From Anaerolineae bacterium (lineage in GTDB: Bacteria > Chloroflexota > Anaerolineae > Aggregatilineales > Phototrophicaceae), in assembly GCA_014879665.1 (NCBI GenBank), contig JACSRP010000085.1, positions 1-34,078 on the forward strand: a stretch of 34,078 nucleotides of DNA, written 5' to 3'. This document shows positions 24,183 through 32,736 of this stretch, one piece after another. Position 1 is the stretch's first letter. Each line of letters begins with the position of its first letter. A model generated the notes under the pieces. It was not told the DNA's origin, did no database searches, and saw only the letters and a list, made by a program, of their open reading frames with translations. The position numbers were made by a program, and so were the translations under genes.

Positions 24183-25319
24183 ATGCAATTTGAAATAGTT
24201 GATTCCCCTGAAGCGGCAGCAGCGGCGCTGGAAAGCGCCCATTTCCTCTCAGTAGAGATGATGTATAAGCCGCGCCCGGATCACCCATCTGCGCGGATGG
24301 TCTTTGATGCTGCGTTTCGGGCGCGGCTGGCGGCGCTGAATCGCGCGGACGGGGTGCTGCTGCTGGCGAATGATCTAAACACGCTGGACAGCTTGCGCGT
24401 ATTCGCTGAAACCTATTCAGAACTCCACTGGATCGCGGCCATCGTCAACCCGAAACCACTCGGCCATTATCGCCCCAATCCACCGTACCAGTGGGAATGG
24501 GAAAACCCGGCGCGCTGGATGATTTTCAAGACCAGTGACCGCTGGGCGCGCATTGATTTTGCGATGCGTACCGCAGCGGCGGGCAAAAACAGCGCGGGAA
24601 TACTGCTGATGCCGGCACATGATGCCGTGTACGGACGGGAATTATTGTCTCGACTGGAGAAGGCCGCGCAGTATTATGCCTGTGATGGCGTTCCGGCGGC
24701 AGTTAGCCCATTTGCGCCGGATCAACACACGCCGCTGAAGGGTGTCGCATACGAACAAAATGTGAGCGAGGCGATGAACGCGGCCTTTGCGCGAGATTCG
24801 CATATGCGCCAGAAGCTGCGCCGCGATCAGGTACAGGCTTTCTGGGGCAAGATGAACATGCTGCCATTTGCCCTATGCGGGGCGGTATTAGAGGCAGCCT
24901 CTCAAAAAGTATGGGAAGATGATAAAGAGATTGATCGCGCGATTCGGGACTGCGGATACTGCGCGCGGGCGTTGTGGATCAGCGATCTGGAAATTTATCG
25001 TCAGTCCCCACCGGTATTCACCCGGCAGGATTTGAAACGGGTGATCGCGCGCACGCTGCACTATTCGCTGAACATTCCGACAAAACCTTTAGGCGCAAGT
25101 TCGCTCAACCGCCCGCTGGATTTTCAGGGAAAGCTGCGGCAGTTATTTTCACCGCAGTTCCGGCGGGCGAACCGCCTTGCCGAGACGCTGATTCGAGAGT
25201 GTATGGTGGACATCGAAAACCGGGTGCGGCGTTATGGTGTTTCATGGGTAGATTGGGGCAACTATCGCTATGTGGTGCAGGTCGGCAATCCCGATGTTGA
25301 GGTATGGAAGAAGATTTAA
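24183..25319 (+). CDS. Uncharacterised 378-residue soluble protein
   Basis: I do not recognise this family. It starts at an ATG with no obvious ribosome site and has no signal peptide or membrane helix. The N-terminal third has an alternating strand/helix pattern, for example ADGVLLLANDLNTLDSLRVFAE, ELHWIAAIVNPKPLGHYR and SAGILLMPAHDAVYGRELL, which would fit a Rossmann-like or TIM-barrel-like fold. The C-terminal half is helical and basic (RANRLAETLIRECMVDIENRVRRYG). There are three cysteines in a GYCARA context and before it, but no metal-binding arrangement is evident. It lies 66 bases after the CAP gene and 112 bases before the repeat protein, so it may share their transcript. Confidence 0.7.
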   Translation: MQFEIVDSPEAAAAALESAHFLSVEMMYKPRPDHPSARMVFDAAFRARLAALNRADGVLLLANDLNTLDSLRVFAETYSELHWIAAIVNPKPLGHYRPNPPYQWEWENPARWMIFKTSDRWARIDFAMRTAAAGKNSAGILLMPAHDAVYGRELLSRLEKAAQYYACDGVPAAVSPFAPDQHTPLKGVAYEQNVSEAMNAAFARDSHMRQKLRRDQVQAFWGKMNMLPFALCGAVLEAASQKVWEDDKEIDRAIRDCGYCARALWISDLEIYRQSPPVFTRQDLKRVIARTLHYSLNIPTKPLGASSLNRPLDFQGKLRQLFSPQFRRANRLAETLIRECMVDIENRVRRYGVSWVDWGNYRYVVQVGNPDVEVWKKI

Positions 25320-25430
25320 TAAGTGGCAAAACTCACATTGTGTCATCCACGCAGAAAATTTCTGCTGAATCTACATGGAACTAAACTGGATGAATGATCG
25401 TCTTAGGTTTTAGGAAGGAGCAATTTCAAC

Positions 25431-26504
25431 ATGTTCAGGAAAATGTTAGTGTTCGCGGTTGTATTATTCGGCTTAGTGGTTTCACAGGCGGCGTTCGCGC
25501 AAGAGGCGACATCGGAAGCAGGCGGGGCAAATGCGCTGCCTTTCAACATCGAGTCCATGACTGCATCTTCAATTGACTCCAATATTATGCTGGATGTGGT
25601 GGCGACGTGGCCGACGGGCTGTGAAGGTTTGCCGGTAGTGCTTACGCAGACTGTTGATCAGGATCGGATCACGGTTGAGTGGGTGCAAGAAGTAGAGCCG
25701 CTGCAAGCCTGCCCGATGGTGCTGCGCTTCTTTGAAGGGCAAATTCTGATTGCTGGCGAGTTTGCGCCCGGCCTATACACGGTGGACTTGAACGGCACGA
25801 CGGCACAGGTGCAGGTGGGCGATCCATCTCAAGCGACGCCATTCCCGGAAGTCGCCATTCCGGCGACCGGGCCGGCGATGCCGATTCAGGTTGAGGAAGT
25901 GTTCAGCATTGCCACTATGTCTATTCCCGCGCAGGTGCGGGTGACAGTGACTGGCACCCTGCCTACCGGCTGTTCTGGTTTCCCGATTGAAATTTCACAG
26001 CGGATTGTAGGCGATACGGTTGACATCAGCATCAATCAGATCACGGCGGAAAATGCGATCTGCCCTGCGATGATCGTGCCCTATCAGGTGTTGATCCCAT
26101 TGTGGGGCGGCTATGACCCGATTCCGACAATCACGGCTAATGGCGTCGCTGAATCTGTCGCTGGAAATGGTGGGGGACAGGCTGGCGCGGAAACCCGCAT
26201 GCCGATCATGGTTGAAAGTGTGATGCCGCTGACCACACGTTCGATCCCGGCGCAGGTAGTGCTGATTGTCAATGGCACACTGCCCACGGGGTGCGACGAC
26301 CTGCCAGTTGAAGTGACACAGAGCCGCGATGGCGCAAACGTGACGGTGGAGATCGTCCAGATCGTCCCTGAAAATCAGATTTGCACGATGGCGATAGTTC
26401 CCTACGAAGAGCATGTCCGTTTGGATGGCGAATTCTGGAACGACACCTTCCTGATTACGGTGAATGGGTTTGAAGTAGAACCACTGGCGCTTGGCGCGCA
26501 ATAG
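25431..26504 (+). CDS. Secreted protein of three internal repeats
   Basis: A 357-residue exported protein with signal peptide MFRKMLVFAVVLFGLVVSQA...FA-Q (cleavage near 23). The mature chain is three copies of one domain, about 37-129, 149-240 and 257-348. Each begins with a strand like MPIQVEEV, then an IPAQV-type strand, the motif PTGC-x-G/D-LP/FP, a long strand ending in a second cysteine, and an exit strand followed by NG. The cysteine pairs are 64/94, 181/211 and 288/318: exactly 30 residues apart in every copy, so probably one disulfide per domain. Repeats 2 and 3 resemble each other most (GTLPTGC, and CPAMIVPY versus CTMAIVPY). The domain looks all-beta; I do not know the family. The ribosome site AAGGAG (25415-25420) is strong. 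It is 23 bases upstream of the first DUF4139 gene. Confidence 0.85.
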   Translation: MFRKMLVFAVVLFGLVVSQAAFAQEATSEAGGANALPFNIESMTASSIDSNIMLDVVATWPTGCEGLPVVLTQTVDQDRITVEWVQEVEPLQACPMVLRFFEGQILIAGEFAPGLYTVDLNGTTAQVQVGDPSQATPFPEVAIPATGPAMPIQVEEVFSIATMSIPAQVRVTVTGTLPTGCSGFPIEISQRIVGDTVDISINQITAENAICPAMIVPYQVLIPLWGGYDPIPTITANGVAESVAGNGGGQAGAETRMPIMVESVMPLTTRSIPAQVVLIVNGTLPTGCDDLPVEVTQSRDGANVTVEIVQIVPENQICTMAIVPYEEHVRLDGEFWNDTFLITVNGFEVEPLALGAQ

Positions 26505-26527
26505 CTAAAGAGGAAGCAGGTGTAACG

Positions 26528-27991
26528 ATGAAAAGACGCTTAGTAATGCTCGCTACGGTTGTCATTATGTTGACCACTGGGGCGATGGCTTTTGCCCAGA
26601 CCACTGATGAGCCTGTGCCAGCAGAAGGCGGCATCCGGGAAGGGATCGCGCTGACGATTTACAATCAGGGTACTGCGCTGATACAAGATCGCCGTGTCTA
26701 TACCCTGTCATCGGGCGTGAATCTGCTTAACTTCACCGATGTAGCGTCGGGCATTGACCCGACTTCAGTACAGTTCAATTCGCTGACTGAGCCGGACGGC
26801 ACGCGGGTGCTGGAGCAGAATTACGTGTACGACCTAGTAGACAGTGCTGCGTTGATCAATCGCTACATTGATCAGGAAATTCAAGTGGTGACGATGGACG
26901 GTGAAGCTTTTACCGGTACCCTCTTAAGCGGACAGGGCGGCGAGATCATTTTGCAGAGCGCGGATGGCCAGGTGCTGGTGATCGGGCTGGCAAATGTGCG
27001 CGATCTGCGATTTCCTGATCTGCCGGGCGGATTGATCACCCGGCCTACCCTGCGCTGGCTGTTGGAAAGCGCGGCAGCAGGGGACCAGGAACTAGAACTA
27101 ACCTACCTGACCAGCGGCATGAACTGGTCTGCGGATTACGTGCTGCTGCTGGCGCAAGACAGTGCATCGTTAGACTTGAACGGCTGGATCACGCTCAACA
27201 ACACCAGCGGCGCAAGCTTTGAAGATGCGACCGTCAAGCTGGTGGCGGGCGACGTGAACCGCCTGCCGGAATATGAGCAGATGATCCGCGGCGACGTGAT
27301 GATGGAGGCGGCCCCAATGGCAACCTCTGCGCCGCAGGTTTCACAGCGCGAATTTTTTGAGTATCAACTCTATGAAATTGAGCGCCCGGTCACGGTAGCC
27401 AACAACGAGACCAAGCAGGTGGAGTTCGTCAGCGGCAGCGATGTGCCGGCCAACACGTTCTTTGTCTACGACTCCAGCCCGCTGTATTACGGCTATCTGG
27501 TGTCGGATCAGTATTATGGGCAGAGCGGCATCACTGACGTGCAAAGCTGGTTGGAATTCACCACTGATGAAGAAGATGGGCTAGGCGCTGATTTACCGGC
27601 GGGGCGGGTGCGGGTGTATCAGGAAGATATAGACGGCACCGCGCTGCTGATCGGTGAAAATACGATACAGCACACGCCGCAGGGCGAAAACATTCAGCTC
27701 TTTCTTGGGAATGCCTTCGATCTGGTGGGTGAGCGCACACAGGTGAGCTTCAGGCAGATTGCGGACACGGTGATTGAAGAAACTTTCGAGATTCGCCTGC
27801 GTAACCAGAAAGATGATGAGGCGGTGGAAATTCGCGTGCCGGAGCATCTTTTCCGCTGGACAAACTGGGAAATTCTGAACGCTTCCCATGATTATACGCA
27901 GATGGACGCTAACACGATTGAATTTCGCGTCGAAGTGCCCCCGCAGGGCGAAACCGTGATTACCTATACGGTGCGGTATTCGTGGAGGTAA
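26528..27991 (+). CDS. Exported DUF4139-type protein
   Basis: A 487-residue exported protein with signal peptide ending AFA-Q (about residue 23). After a short acidic linker, the DUF4139 hallmarks follow: LTIYNQGTALIQDRRVYTL, FTDVASGIDPTSVQF, the conserved ELELTYLTSGMNWSADYVLL, and LDLNGWITLNNTSGASFEDA with VKLVAGDVNR. Near the middle is QREFFEYQLYEIERPVTVANN, and the C-terminal part is a second beta domain ending in VPPQGETVITYTVRYSW. Relatives are found beside surface or adhesion genes, and the biochemical role is unknown. The whole chain is predominantly beta. It follows the repeat protein by 23 bases, so the two are probably one operon, and it ends at the terminator at 28051. Confidence 0.85.
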   Translation: MKRRLVMLATVVIMLTTGAMAFAQTTDEPVPAEGGIREGIALTIYNQGTALIQDRRVYTLSSGVNLLNFTDVASGIDPTSVQFNSLTEPDGTRVLEQNYVYDLVDSAALINRYIDQEIQVVTMDGEAFTGTLLSGQGGEIILQSADGQVLVIGLANVRDLRFPDLPGGLITRPTLRWLLESAAAGDQELELTYLTSGMNWSADYVLLLAQDSASLDLNGWITLNNTSGASFEDATVKLVAGDVNRLPEYEQMIRGDVMMEAAPMATSAPQVSQREFFEYQLYEIERPVTVANNETKQVEFVSGSDVPANTFFVYDSSPLYYGYLVSDQYYGQSGITDVQSWLEFTTDEEDGLGADLPAGRVRVYQEDIDGTALLIGENTIQHTPQGENIQLFLGNAFDLVGERTQVSFRQIADTVIEETFEIRLRNQKDDEAVEIRVPEHLFRWTNWEILNASHDYTQMDANTIEFRVEVPPQGETVITYTVRYSWR

Positions 27992-28021
27992 TCCCTCACC
28001 GCTGCCCTATTCACTGAGGGA
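27992..28021. repeat. Small inverted repeat after the first DUF4139 gene
   Basis: TCCCTCA (27992-27998) and TGAGGGA (28015-28021) form a 7-base-pair stem around a 16-base loop immediately after the stop. The true terminator is further downstream, at 28051. Confidence 0.45.
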
Positions 28022-28050
28022 GCGGGGTAATATAACGGCTAGGTTGCAGG

Positions 28051-28079
28051 AAGGGCGCAGAAAACTGCGCCCTTTTCTT
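28051..28079 (+). terminator. Intrinsic terminator of the first DUF4139 operon
   Basis: AAGGGCGCAG (28051-28060), loop AAAA, and CTGCGCCCTT (28065-28074) form a perfect 10-base-pair stem followed by TTCTT. A textbook Rho-independent terminator. It separates the two DUF4139 paralogues into different transcripts. Confidence 0.88.
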
Positions 28080-28168
28080 ACACAACTGCGTATAAGACGT
28101 TACCATCTATCCGAAACTCAGATTAGGAATCGAAGTTATCTGGTTTCATGAGTCGGGAGTTCTAAACA

Positions 28169-29533
28169 ATGCACGAAGTCATCAGCGGCGAACGGCATCA
28201 TGTCGCGATTACGATTTACAATCAGGGTACCTCGCTGGTACAGGATCGCCGCAAGTTCACGCTGGCAAAGGGCGCGAATCACCTGAGCTTTACCGATGTA
28301 GCAGAACAGATTGATGCGACCTCAGTCCAATTTCTCTCGCGTACTGATCCGGCTGGCACCGGAGTGATCGAGCAGAATTACGCTTACGATCTGGTAGATT
28401 TGTTTGCCCTGCTGCGGCGCTATATTGATCAGAATGTGGAAATTATTACCGAAGATGGGACGCTGTACAGCGGCGTGCTGCTGAGCGGGCGGAATGAGAT
28501 CATTTTGCGCGCCGACAACGGGCAGATTGTCGCCATCGCACGGGATAAAGTGCGCGATCTGCGTTTTCCCGATTTGCCGGGCGGATTGATCACCCGGCCT
28601 ACCCTGCGCTGGCTGCTGGAGAGCGAGGCAGGCGGCGATCAGGAATTGGAACTCACTTACCTGACTGGCGGCTTGAACTGGACTGCTGATTATGTGGTGC
28701 TGCTTTCCGGCGGCAAAGATGCGCTGGATTTGAACGGATGGATTACCGTGAACAATACCAGCGGGGCGGCTTACGAGCAGGCACAGGTGAAGCTGGTGGC
28801 CGGGGATGTGCATCGGATTGAGGCGGATATGGTCATGTTCGACGCATCACCCAAGATGCTCAGAGCTGCCGCGCCCGCACCAGCAGTTGAGCAGCGCGAA
28901 TTTTTCGAATACCAGCTATACGAAATCAAACGCCCGGTAACGGTGGCTGACAACGAGCAAAAGCAGGTTGAGTTTGCGCGCGGCGCAGGTGTGAAAGGCA
29001 GGCTGATCTATACGGCAGAAGCCAGCCGCTATTTCAACCTGCCTAAAGAAACACCGGCTTATGTGGCAGGCGAACCGCTGCAAATTTCGCAATATCTGGA
29101 ATTTTCAACCGGGCGTGATGGCGGGCTGGATGCCGACCTGCCACAAGGGCGCGTGCGGGTGTACCAGCGTGATACTGACGATGCCGCGCTGCTTATAGGG
29201 GAAGATAGAATAAAGCACACGCCGAAAGGCGAAACCGTGCGACTGAAGCTGGGCAGCCCGTTTGATCTGGTGGGCGAGCGCACCCAGACGGATTACCGGG
29301 TGGTCAGCAAAAGTACAGTTGAAGAAGCGTGGAAACTGAAGATCACCAATCGCAAAGATACGGACACGGTTGAAGTGCGCATTGTGCAAAAACTATACCG
29401 CTTCAACGAATGGAAAGTGATGCAAAGCAGCCAGCCTTACGAAAAGCTGGATGCCAATACTTTGTTATATACCATCACGGTGCCGCCGCAGGATATTGCG
29501 GTGGTGGAATACCGGATGCGCTACTCGTGGTAG
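28169..29533 (+). CDS. Leaderless DUF4139-type paralogue
   Basis: A 454-residue paralogue of the upstream gene, aligning over nearly its whole length (LTIYNQGTALIQDRR versus ITIYNQGTSLVQDRR; QREFFEYQLYEI in both; SADYVLLL versus TADYVVLL; similar GWIT-N-NTSGA and VKLVAGDV). It starts at MHEVISGERHHVAI, which corresponds to the mature region of the first protein, and an in-frame TAA at 28163-28165 rules out a longer N-terminus. Hence no signal peptide: this copy should stay in the cytoplasm unless exported unconventionally. GGGAG (28155-28159) precedes the ATG by 9 bases. It is the first gene of a transcript continuing into ksgA, 7 bases after its stop. Function unknown. Confidence 0.85.
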   Translation: MHEVISGERHHVAITIYNQGTSLVQDRRKFTLAKGANHLSFTDVAEQIDATSVQFLSRTDPAGTGVIEQNYAYDLVDLFALLRRYIDQNVEIITEDGTLYSGVLLSGRNEIILRADNGQIVAIARDKVRDLRFPDLPGGLITRPTLRWLLESEAGGDQELELTYLTGGLNWTADYVVLLSGGKDALDLNGWITVNNTSGAAYEQAQVKLVAGDVHRIEADMVMFDASPKMLRAAAPAPAVEQREFFEYQLYEIKRPVTVADNEQKQVEFARGAGVKGRLIYTAEASRYFNLPKETPAYVAGEPLQISQYLEFSTGRDGGLDADLPQGRVRVYQRDTDDAALLIGEDRIKHTPKGETVRLKLGSPFDLVGERTQTDYRVVSKSTVEEAWKLKITNRKDTDTVEVRIVQKLYRFNEWKVMQSSQPYEKLDANTLLYTITVPPQDIAVVEYRMRYSW

Positions 29534-29540
29534 GCGGCGT

Positions 29541-30371
29541 ATGACTAATCCCCGCGAAATTCTGGCTGAATACGGCCTGCTGCCGAAAAAGGCGTTAGGG
29601 CAGAATTTTCTGCACGATCCGAATGCTGTCGAGAAGATCGCCTCAATTGGCGCGCAGTCCGTAGATGAGGCAGTGCTGGAGATCGGGCCGGGCGTGGGCG
29701 CGCTGACCGAGGCACTGGCAAAACGGGCGCGGCGGGTGGTGGCGGTGGAACTGGATGAGCGGCTAAAGCCGATTCTCGATGAGCGGCTGAAACCATATGC
29801 CAATGTTGAGATTGTGTATGGCAATATTTTGAAGCAAGACCCGGCGGTAGTGATGGGCGCGGACGCTGGAAATTACGTGGTGGCGGCCAACGTGCCCTAT
29901 TACATCACCAGCGCGATTCTGCGGCATTTTCTGGAAGCCAGCGCCCGTCCGCGCCGCTTGACGATTATGATGCAAATGGAAGTGGCGGAAAAGCTGATCG
30001 CCAAACCCGGCGATATGAGCCTGCTAACCGTGAGTGTACAGTATTACGCGCAGGCGCAAATTGTTGTGAAATTCCCGCCGGCGGTATTTTACCCGCGCCC
30101 GGATGTATCCAGCGCAGTCGTTCGGCTGGATGTTCACGCACAGCCACCAGTAGATGCACCGGTGGCGGCATTCTTTCGAGTGGCGAAAGCCGGATTCAGC
30201 CAGAAGCGCAAGCAGTTGAAAAATTCACTGGGCAGCGGGCTGCATATCAGCGCGGCTGAGGCGGGTGAATTATGTGTGACAGCGGGAATAGACCCTCAGC
30301 GCAGGCCGGAAACGCTCACCTTAGCCGAATGGGCGGCGCTGGCGCGGGGGTGGATGGGGCGACAAAGATGA
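29541..30371 (+). CDS. ksgA: 16S rRNA (adenine1518/1519-N6)-dimethyltransferase KsgA
   Basis: Rossmann-fold methyltransferase that dimethylates the two adjacent adenines in the helix-45 loop of 16S rRNA during small-subunit maturation. From the ATG at 29541 the protein has 276 residues, normal for KsgA/RsmA. Motifs: KKALGQNFLHD (the family N-terminus, around residues 16-26), the SAM-binding EIGPGVGALTE (47-57), the acidic VAVELDE, and NVPYY (117-121), the catalytic N-[IV]-P-[YF] motif. Near the end, KAGFSQKRKQLKNSLGSG is the RNA-binding region. A longer in-frame start at 29451 lies inside the DUF4139 gene and was rejected. The gene begins 7 bases after that stop; there is no strong ribosome site, so translational coupling is likely. 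Confidence 0.93.
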   Translation: MTNPREILAEYGLLPKKALGQNFLHDPNAVEKIASIGAQSVDEAVLEIGPGVGALTEALAKRARRVVAVELDERLKPILDERLKPYANVEIVYGNILKQDPAVVMGADAGNYVVAANVPYYITSAILRHFLEASARPRRLTIMMQMEVAEKLIAKPGDMSLLTVSVQYYAQAQIVVKFPPAVFYPRPDVSSAVVRLDVHAQPPVDAPVAAFFRVAKAGFSQKRKQLKNSLGSGLHISAAEAGELCVTAGIDPQRRPETLTLAEWAALARGWMGRQR

Positions 30372-30432
30372 TTTCACTCAGCAAAAATGCTCTGGATTAA
30401 GCAGCCGAGCGCACCGACCATGCGTAACCTAT

Positions 30433-31635
30433 TTACGCTAACAACACAGCTAATATCGCAGCCGCGCGCGCCGACCAGGTGTAGTGTTCAAATACCAGTT
30501 GGTGGGCGTTTTTCGCCAAAGTTTCGCGCAAAGCCGGATCATCTTTCAGGCGATTGATCACAAGACTGAATGCCTGTATATCCGAAGGCGGGGCGAGCAG
30601 CCCGGTTTCGCCATCGCTGATCACCTCTCGAATTGAGGGTAAATCACTGGCGACCACAGCACAGCCGGAAGCCATATACTCGAACAGCTTGATCGGCGAG
30701 GCGTAATAGGCGAAATGCCCGGTGAAGGGCAGCGGCAGCACGCCAATATCGAAGGTCGCCAGATAGATCGGAACGCGATCTGCTTTAACCTGTCCGGTAT
30801 AGAGAAAATGACTTTCAGGCAGACCAAGTTCCAGCCATTGACGGCGGTAAGCCTCTGCGGCGTCGTCCGGGCCGCCAACCAGCGCCAGATAGGCATCGGG
30901 AATTTGCGCCAAAGCCGCGATCACCGTGCCTACGCCTTTATCCATTGCCAGCGTCTGTAATCGCCCGACATAGCCAACAATCAAGCCAACTTCAGGCCAG
31001 CCAATCTCACGGCGGGCAGCATCCCGCGCGGGCAAATTCTGAAAACGAGCAGTCCGTATGCCGTCATGGGCGACGTGTACAGGGGATCGAGCCGCGCCTA
31101 AAGCGATCAACTCATCAGCCAGTTTGCGAGTGGTGGCAAAGGTGGCGGCGCGCTTCACCACTTGCTTTTGCATCCAGCGCCCGAAGCGGCCATTCGCCAG
31201 CGTGTGCGCCTCATAGCCCACTTTTGCGCCTTTAATCCGGCTTAGAGGCAGCAGCGCGAACAGCACAGAAGCATCACGGCTGTAAACAACGTCAGCACCG
31301 CGAAAAAGCAGTGCAATCAGCGCAGAAATAATGAACGTGAGCGACTGAATACCGAAAAACAGCCGCGCAAGGATGCCGGATTGGCCGGGAACTAAGGCGA
31401 CTAGATCGAGCGTGGGCAACCGCCACATCTGAAATACGCGGTTCACGCCGTAATACTCAAAAGCATCTGCATCGCGTAATTCGGGCGTATTCACCCGCCG
31501 CGCCGCCCACAGCATTACCTCTGCGCCCTGTTCAGCGAAAGCTTCGCAGTTCTGCATGATTTGCAAGCCGTGCGCTTTTTCAGTGGGCAGGCGGATATTA
31601 GCAATATACAGCAGTCGGGGCTGATTAGCGATCAT
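30433..31635 (-). CDS. Glycosyltransferase family 4 protein
   Basis: GT-B fold retaining glycosyltransferase, 400 residues from the ATG at 31635 (a GTG at 31641 is possible). The first strand is LLYIANIRLPTEKAHGLQIM, with the Gly-rich loop of the acceptor domain. The donor-binding domain has GYVGRLQTLAMDKGV, a LALVGGPDD strand, and the E-x7-E type signature KLFEYMASGCAVVASDLPSIRE. A hydrophobic stretch (SLTFIISALIALLF) about 95-115 may dock it to the membrane. GAGGGG upstream of the ATG is a good ribosome site. It is the last of three GT4 genes in a row on this strand, converging on ksgA across 61 bases. Sugar and acceptor are unknown; a surface polysaccharide or glycolipid is likely. Confidence 0.88.
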   Translation of the reverse strand: MIANQPRLLYIANIRLPTEKAHGLQIMQNCEAFAEQGAEVMLWAARRVNTPELRDADAFEYYGVNRVFQMWRLPTLDLVALVPGQSGILARLFFGIQSLTFIISALIALLFRGADVVYSRDASVLFALLPLSRIKGAKVGYEAHTLANGRFGRWMQKQVVKRAATFATTRKLADELIALGAARSPVHVAHDGIRTARFQNLPARDAARREIGWPEVGLIVGYVGRLQTLAMDKGVGTVIAALAQIPDAYLALVGGPDDAAEAYRRQWLELGLPESHFLYTGQVKADRVPIYLATFDIGVLPLPFTGHFAYYASPIKLFEYMASGCAVVASDLPSIREVISDGETGLLAPPSDIQAFSLVINRLKDDPALRETLAKNAHQLVFEHYTWSARAAAILAVLLA

Positions 31636-31644
31636 CCCCACCCC

Positions 31645-32712
31645 TCAATTCCCCTCAACCACTGGCAGTTCGCCAGTGTTGATCACACTAACGAGGCGCG
31701 GAATCAGCAGATGCAGGCTGAAATGATCGATCACCGCCTGCCGCTGGAGCAGGCCGATGCGCTCACGTTCTTCAACTGGCAGCGCGAAAATGCCGCGCAG
31801 TTTTTCGGCCAGCAGGCGCGGATCCGTTTCGCTGTCCATCAGCAGCAAGTCACTTCTGCCTGCAAGCGCCTGCTCAAAGCCGGGATTGCTGACGATGGTA
31901 GGGATGCCGCAGGACATGGCTTCCAGCGCCGTTTTGTCGAACAGGCCGCGCGGGCTGAGATTGACGGAAACGGCGGCCTTCGCGTAAGCCACGCGCACGC
32001 CGTCCGGGGTTTGACCGCCTGCAAATTCAATGCGATCTTCAAGATGAAGCTCGCTGGTCAGATCGTGGAGCTGCTGCTCATACGTGCCATCCTGACCCGG
32101 CGGCGTTCCCCCCACCAGAATCGCGCGGGCATCCGGCAGTTCTGCCAGCGCGCGCAGCAGCGTTTCATGGTATTTGGGCGGGCTGAGCCGCGCTACATAG
32201 GTGATGGTGCTGCCTGCGCGTGAGCCTGAGGGCGTATAAAAATCGGTGTCTGCCGCCTGCCCGACTACGCGCAGTTTAGGCGTTGGAAACGGGAAGCTGT
32301 CGGGCGCGCTGGTCACGATGCGGCGGGCGATATTGCGGCCATAACGCGCCGTCCAATGGCGGCTTTTGTGGTTATACCAGATGGTGATCGGCACATGATG
32401 CGCAGCCAGCAGCGGCGCTCCCATGATCGCAAACAGCGGCATCATGTGGGCGAAGCAGGCATCATAGCGGCGTTCGCGCAGCAGGCGATTTAAGATACTG
32501 TAGAAATGAGTGGCGCGTTTCGGCTCGCTGAATCCTTTTTCCTTGCCGACGGAAAACACCCGCACATTATCCGCCGTTTCAAGCCGTCCCGCGCGCATGG
32601 TGATCACGTCTACATATTCGTAATGACGCGCGAATTGATTGATCCATGCTGTGGTGAAAGCGAAGATCGTATCTTCCATGTCGGTGGCGAGGTTAAAGAG
32701 GAGGAGATTCAT
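31645..32712 (-). CDS. Glycosyltransferase family 4 protein
   Basis: Second GT4 enzyme, 355 residues. The chosen start is the ATG at 32712 (MNLLLFNLATDMEDTIFA), with GAGGGG 9 bases upstream, and the product opens on a GT-B first strand. The open frame continues 178 codons further upstream, but that part lies under the neighbouring gene and is a low-complexity Trp/Arg/Cys-rich shadow. The donor domain shows STITYVARLSPPKYH, LVGGTPPGQDG and DKTALEAMSCGIPTIVSNPG, the last being the GT4 signature. The ribosome site falls inside the end of a hairpin repeat (32737-32765). The downstream GT4 gene begins within about ten bases of its stop, so the genes are one operon. Confidence 0.87.
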   Translation of the reverse strand: MNLLLFNLATDMEDTIFAFTTAWINQFARHYEYVDVITMRAGRLETADNVRVFSVGKEKGFSEPKRATHFYSILNRLLRERRYDACFAHMMPLFAIMGAPLLAAHHVPITIWYNHKSRHWTARYGRNIARRIVTSAPDSFPFPTPKLRVVGQAADTDFYTPSGSRAGSTITYVARLSPPKYHETLLRALAELPDARAILVGGTPPGQDGTYEQQLHDLTSELHLEDRIEFAGGQTPDGVRVAYAKAAVSVNLSPRGLFDKTALEAMSCGIPTIVSNPGFEQALAGRSDLLLMDSETDPRLLAEKLRGIFALPVEERERIGLLQRQAVIDHFSLHLLIPRLVSVINTGELPVVEGN

Positions 32713-32736
32713 TGGCAGTTGCCCCTCATCCCTTGC

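Noticed and set aside
29451..29540. Longer ksgA start at 29451
   Set aside because: It would overlap the end of the DUF4139 gene, and the added 30 residues are Arg-rich and absent from the family; the ATG at 29541 gives normal KsgA length.
29751..29810. Apparent duplication LDERLKP-I-LDERLKP in KsgA
   Set aside because: The length of this region matches ordinary KsgA proteins, where a similar LDERL.PIL...L.PY pattern occurs, so it is not an inserted duplication.
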